From Bacterioplanoides pacificum (GTDB taxonomy: Bacteria > Pseudomonadota > Gammaproteobacteria > Pseudomonadales > Oceanobacteraceae), in assembly GCF_042648445.1 (NCBI RefSeq), contig NZ_JBHRYB010000013.1, positions 124,001 to 188,000 on the forward strand: a stretch of DNA of 64,000 bases, given 5' to 3'. The notes beneath the pieces are model-generated. The model made no database searches, was not told where the DNA came from, and saw only the letters and a list, made by a program, of their open reading frames with translations. This document shows positions 61,211 to 64,000 of the stretch, one piece after another; the first letter of the stretch is position 1, and each line of letters opens with the position of its first letter. A program made the translations under genes and the position numbers.

Positions 61211-62404
61211 TTACATAAGGCCAGCAACAGCTTGCTCTAATGCTGCCTGCTGCCCCTGCTGTAGCTGTTTCAGCCAACGCTGCAGTGCCGCATCATCGGT
61301 GCGGATCTGGTTCAGCTGAGCCACAGTCTGGTCCTGCACCAGTGCCGCCAGAGTGAGCGCCTGAAGGTCCGCAATCCAACAGAGTTCGCCCTGCTCGGAT
61401 ATTTTCAGCCAGCCCTGTTGGCCAGCCAGTGCGGTAAATTGCTCCAGAGTTGCTGCATGGCAGTGTTTCAGCTGCTGCTGCAACTGCACCAGCGTCAGCG
61501 GCTCACCCTGCTGCTGCGCAGCCAGTAACGTGCGCAACGCCTGCAACCGCACCACCAGCGGTTGGCGATCATGGCCACGCTGCTGTACATGACCAATGCC
61601 AAAGCTGAGTTCTGCACCAAAAATTAACAGGTTCCAGCTGAAATACATCCACAGCAAAAACAGCGGTACCGCCGCAAACGCGCCATAAATCAGCTGGTAC
61701 GATGGAAACAGCCCCATCAGCCGAGCAAACGCGTATTTCGCCAGTTCAAACAGACTGGCAACCAATAATGCAGCCACCAGCGCATGCCGCCAGGGCACCC
61801 GACAGTTCGGTACCAGCATATACAGGCACAACAACGCCAGCACACTGATTCCCCAGGGAACCAGCCGGGCAATGCCCGGAACCTGAGCGGCGGTATCCGT
61901 CCATAGCGGGGCAGAGGCCAATAACGACGACGCCGCAAAAGCCAGCCCGAACAATAACGGCCCGAGGCTGAGCACCGCCCAATAACGCAGAAACACCTGA
62001 ATCCCGGAGCGCGGCTGGCTGACGTTCCAGATGCGGTTAAACTGCGCTTCGATGGTACGCAACAACATAAAAGCGGTGACAAACAAAAACACCACCCCAA
62101 CCCAGGTCAGTTGTCGCGCCTGCTGGCTGAACTCGGTTAAATACGCCGATATCGCCTGACTGCCCTCCGGCATAACATAAGCCAGCAACTGCTCATTCGC
62201 CTGGTTGCCCCATTGCTGCAATGCCGGTATCGCGCTGAGAATGGAATAACTGACGGTGATCACAGGTACCAGCGCAAATAACGTGGTGTAAGTTAACGCG
62301 GCGGCATCCCGCCTGCGCTGCTGAGCTTCAAAGCGCTGCAGACTGACCAGGATGACCTGCAGCCAGCGCTGTGAACGTATCAATTCGGGCAAAACGGATT
62401 TCAT
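61211..62404 (-). CDS. YihY/BrkB family inner-membrane protein
   Basis: 397 aa with six membrane segments and the family pattern AAALTYTTLFALVPVITVSYS, RTIEAQFNRIWNV, and YGAFAAVPLFLLWMYFSWNLLIFGAE. A soluble C-terminal domain of about 110 residues (LVVRLQALRTLLAAQQQGEPLT...) has a winged-helix look. AGGGA site before the ATG. Divergent from arsC. Confidence 0.92.
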   Translation of the reverse strand: MKSVLPELIRSQRWLQVILVSLQRFEAQQRRRDAAALTYTTLFALVPVITVSYSILSAIPALQQWGNQANEQLLAYVMPEGSQAISAYLTEFSQQARQLTWVGVVFLFVTAFMLLRTIEAQFNRIWNVSQPRSGIQVFLRYWAVLSLGPLLFGLAFAASSLLASAPLWTDTAAQVPGIARLVPWGISVLALLCLYMLVPNCRVPWRHALVAALLVASLFELAKYAFARLMGLFPSYQLIYGAFAAVPLFLLWMYFSWNLLIFGAELSFGIGHVQQRGHDRQPLVVRLQALRTLLAAQQQGEPLTLVQLQQQLKHCHAATLEQFTALAGQQGWLKISEQGELCWIADLQALTLAALVQDQTVAQLNQIRTDDAALQRWLKQLQQGQQAALEQAVAGLM

Positions 62405-62485
62405 GCTCGTCCCTGAGAGTGAGGTTTAATAACGTCGGCAATGATATACTGCCCGCCAGTTTTTTCATCGACAGGATGCTTCAGC

Positions 62486-62836
62486 ATGAGCGAAATTCAG
62501 ATTTACCACAATCCTCGTTGTTCCAAATCCCGCCAGACGCTGGCATTGCTGCAGGAAAAAGGCATCGAACCTCAGGTGGTGGAATACCTGAAGCAGGTAC
62601 CATCAGCAGCCGATATTCAATCACTGCTGAAAAAACTCGGCATCAGTGCGCGTGAATTATTACGCAGCAAAGAAGATGCCTATAAAGAACACAACCTGGC
62701 CGACGCCAGCCTGAGCGACGACGATATCATCAGCGCCATGATCGCTTCACCGAAACTGATCGAACGTCCGATCGTTGTAAATGGTGATCAGGCCCGTATT
62801 GGCCGCCCACCGGAGCAGGTGCTGGAGATCATCTGA
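62486..62836 (+). CDS. arsC: Arsenate reductase (glutaredoxin-dependent type)
   Basis: 116 aa. It reduces arsenate, or a related substrate, with glutathione and glutaredoxin. Seen: catalytic Cys in HNPRCSKSRQTLALL, RSKEDAYKE and SPKLIERPIVVNGDQARIGRPPEQVLEI. No ars operon is nearby; this conserved arsC-wrbA-DUF2069 order is also seen in Pseudomonas. The stop overlaps the next start (TGATG). Start at 62486. Confidence 0.93.
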   Translation: MSEIQIYHNPRCSKSRQTLALLQEKGIEPQVVEYLKQVPSAADIQSLLKKLGISARELLRSKEDAYKEHNLADASLSDDDIISAMIASPKLIERPIVVNGDQARIGRPPEQVLEII

Positions 62837-63444
62837 TGAGCGACGCGTATGTGTTAGTGCTGTATTACAGCCGCCACGGCAAAACCGCCGATATGGCACG
62901 GCAGATCGCCCGGGGCGTGGAACAGGTCAGCGGTATGCAGGCCCGTATCCGCACCGTGCCCGAGGTATCGCCGGCAACCGAAGCCAGTGATCCTGTGGTA
63001 CCGGAAGACGGCGCCATCTATTGCAGCCAGGACGACCTGAAACACTGTGCCGGTCTGATCATCGGTAGCCCGACCCGGTTTGGAAATATGGCCGCCGCGC
63101 TGAAATATTTCCTCGAAACCACCACCAATCAGTGGCTGACCGGTGCCCTGATCGATAAACCAGCCAGCGCATTCACCTCTTCATCATCACTGCATGGCGG
63201 CCAAGAAGCCACACTGATGACCATGCTGGTACCACTGTTGCATCACGGCATGATTTACGCCGGCATTCCCTACAGCGAAGCGGGTTTATCAGCAACTCAG
63301 AGTGGTGGCACACCTTACGGCGCCAGTCACTGGTCGGGCCAGAATAATCAGCACGATCTCAGCCGCGAAGAAATTGCTCTGTGCCGGGCACAGGGCAAAC
63401 GTATTGCATCCCTGGCGCAACGACTGAATGGAGAAAACCCATGA
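62836..63444 (+). CDS. wrbA: NAD(P)H:quinone oxidoreductase WrbA
   Basis: 202-aa flavodoxin-like FMN enzyme that reduces quinones. Seen: LYYSRHGKTADMARQIARG (FMN phosphate loop), IIGSPTRFGNMAAALKYFLE, SSSSLHGGQEAT, and GGTPYGASHWSG. Length is normal. Starts inside the arsC stop (1-base overlap). Confidence 0.95.
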   Translation: MSDAYVLVLYYSRHGKTADMARQIARGVEQVSGMQARIRTVPEVSPATEASDPVVPEDGAIYCSQDDLKHCAGLIIGSPTRFGNMAAALKYFLETTTNQWLTGALIDKPASAFTSSSSLHGGQEATLMTMLVPLLHHGMIYAGIPYSEAGLSATQSGGTPYGASHWSGQNNQHDLSREEIALCRAQGKRIASLAQRLNGENP

Positions 63445-63836
63445 CGGCGGCAGAAAGTAACCATACCGGCAAAGCATTTTCTTTTATGCTCAGCAGCTAC
63501 CTGGTAACCGCCATCATCCTGCTCGTTTCGACGTTTGATAATCCGCCACAAAATATCGAATCGACACTGATGTTTATTGTTGCCGGCCTCGGCATCTGGC
63601 TGTTTAAAGTTTTACCTTTATTGCTGTTTATTCCGGGCCTGTTGCGACGTTCGCACAAAGCATCGGCCTGGCTGAGTTATATGTCGATGCTGTATTTCAT
63701 TCTGGCGGTATTATTAGCCTTTACTCCGGGGGCCTCTCTGTGGGGCTGGGGACTGGTATTGGCCAGCAGCAGTTTATTTATCAGCAGCATGTTGTTTACC
63801 CGCTGGAAAAAAGCGGATCAGCAACCAACCGATTAA
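63441..63836 (+). CDS. DUF2069 membrane protein
   Basis: 131 aa with four membrane segments (YLVTAIILLVSTF, LMFIVAGLGIWLFKVLPLL, LSYMSMLYFILAVLLAF, GWGLVLASSSLFI). Overlaps the wrbA stop by ATGA; the longer frame from 63381 is not used. Function unknown. Confidence 0.88.
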   Translation: MTAAESNHTGKAFSFMLSSYLVTAIILLVSTFDNPPQNIESTLMFIVAGLGIWLFKVLPLLLFIPGLLRRSHKASAWLSYMSMLYFILAVLLAFTPGASLWGWGLVLASSSLFISSMLFTRWKKADQQPTD

Positions 63837-63860
63837 CCCTTTAAAAAACAGGATCTGAGC

Positions 63861-64000
63861 GTGAAATTATCCGTGTATTTATCTGGAGAAATTCATACTG
63901 ACTGGCGTGAAGCCATCGCCAACGGTGTACAACAAGCCGGTCTTGAGGTTGAACTCACCGGCCCTAACACCAATCATGCAGCCTCTGATGATTGTGGCGA
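63861..64000 (+). CDS. YtoQ family protein, 5' part
   Basis: Starts at a GTG with AGGA 7 bases upstream. The first residues read VKLSVYLSGEIHTDWREAIA and later NHAASDDCG, the pattern of YtoQ proteins (about 150 aa, unknown function). It continues past the right edge. Same direction as DUF2069, 24 bases later. Confidence 0.8.
   Translation, partial: MKLSVYLSGEIHTDWREAIANGVQQAGLEVELTGPNTNHAASDDCG

Noticed and set aside
1..64000. CRISPR arrays, tRNA or rRNA genes, prophage modules
   Set aside because: I looked for spaced repeats, tRNA-like cloverleaf ends and phage structural genes and saw none.

Overview
The window is a stretch of gammaproteobacterial chromosome. It has moderate-to-high GC, dense coding on both strands and many ATG/TGA-overlapped operons. 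The gene content (class I PHA synthase with phasin and a DUF6489-like protein, a GlyGly-CTERM metalloprotease, MnmC, HrpB, SbcB, AroC-PrmB, ArsC-WrbA-DUF2069) fits a marine Oceanospirillales-like bacterium. That assignment is an inference from gene content; no rRNA or tRNA gene is present.

Layout. 1-2.0 kb: the 3' end of trmA and then dbpA. 2.0-6.0 kb: an AT-richer accessory island with an unknown gene, three small orphan genes and two decayed IS3-type ends. It contains one complete integron attC site and two attC half-sites, so it reads as a small integron cassette cluster without an integrase, on the minus strand. It abuts a broken PaaI-type thioesterase gene. 6.0-9.1 kb: a MarR regulator with a near-perfect palindromic operator, an alpha/beta hydrolase, an enoyl-CoA hydratase homologue, and a TSUP permease. 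9.1-14.5 kb: an unknown protein, an NCS2-like permease, a membrane protein, exonuclease I (sbcB) and a lipoprotein hydrolase. 14.6-19.9 kb: a 905-aa HEAT/DUF349 protein and a large secreted ankyrin/LprI-like protein. 20-24.7 kb: tusA, an AmpG-like transporter, then a divergent thiolase (fadI-like) and long FabG-type reductase. 24.8-32.6 kb: a GAF-PAS-GGDEF-EAL protein, a small basic protein, hrpB, a membrane-anchored protein and a GlyGly-CTERM metalloprotease. 32.7-38.2 kb: a 7TM hybrid histidine kinase, a second TSUP permease, glutaredoxin, riboflavin synthase and a patatin. 38.3-42.6 kb: an RND efflux pair. 42.7-46.6 kb: amtB, with a recognisable sigma-54 promoter and two NtrC boxes, and mnmC. 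46.6-50.5 kb: three small genes, then phaC, phasin and a DUF6489-like gene. 50.6-55.8 kb: an MFS transporter, aroC, prmB, an RssA-like patatin and a DUF4892-like protein. 55.9-61.2 kb: a zinc-ribbon protein, a DUF885 homologue that has lost its metal site, an outer-membrane beta-barrel candidate, an unknown protein and a DUF3422 protein. 61.2-64 kb: YihY, arsC, wrbA, DUF2069 and the start of a YtoQ-family gene.

Most of the window is housekeeping. The carbon-storage theme (PHA synthase, phasin, and possibly the thiolase/reductase pair) and nitrogen control of amtB suggest an organism that stores PHA under nitrogen limitation. The least ordinary part is the cassette island at 3.1-5.5 kb. Its genes have no function I can recognise, and its attC sites appear to have been hit at the same relative position by an IS3-family element.
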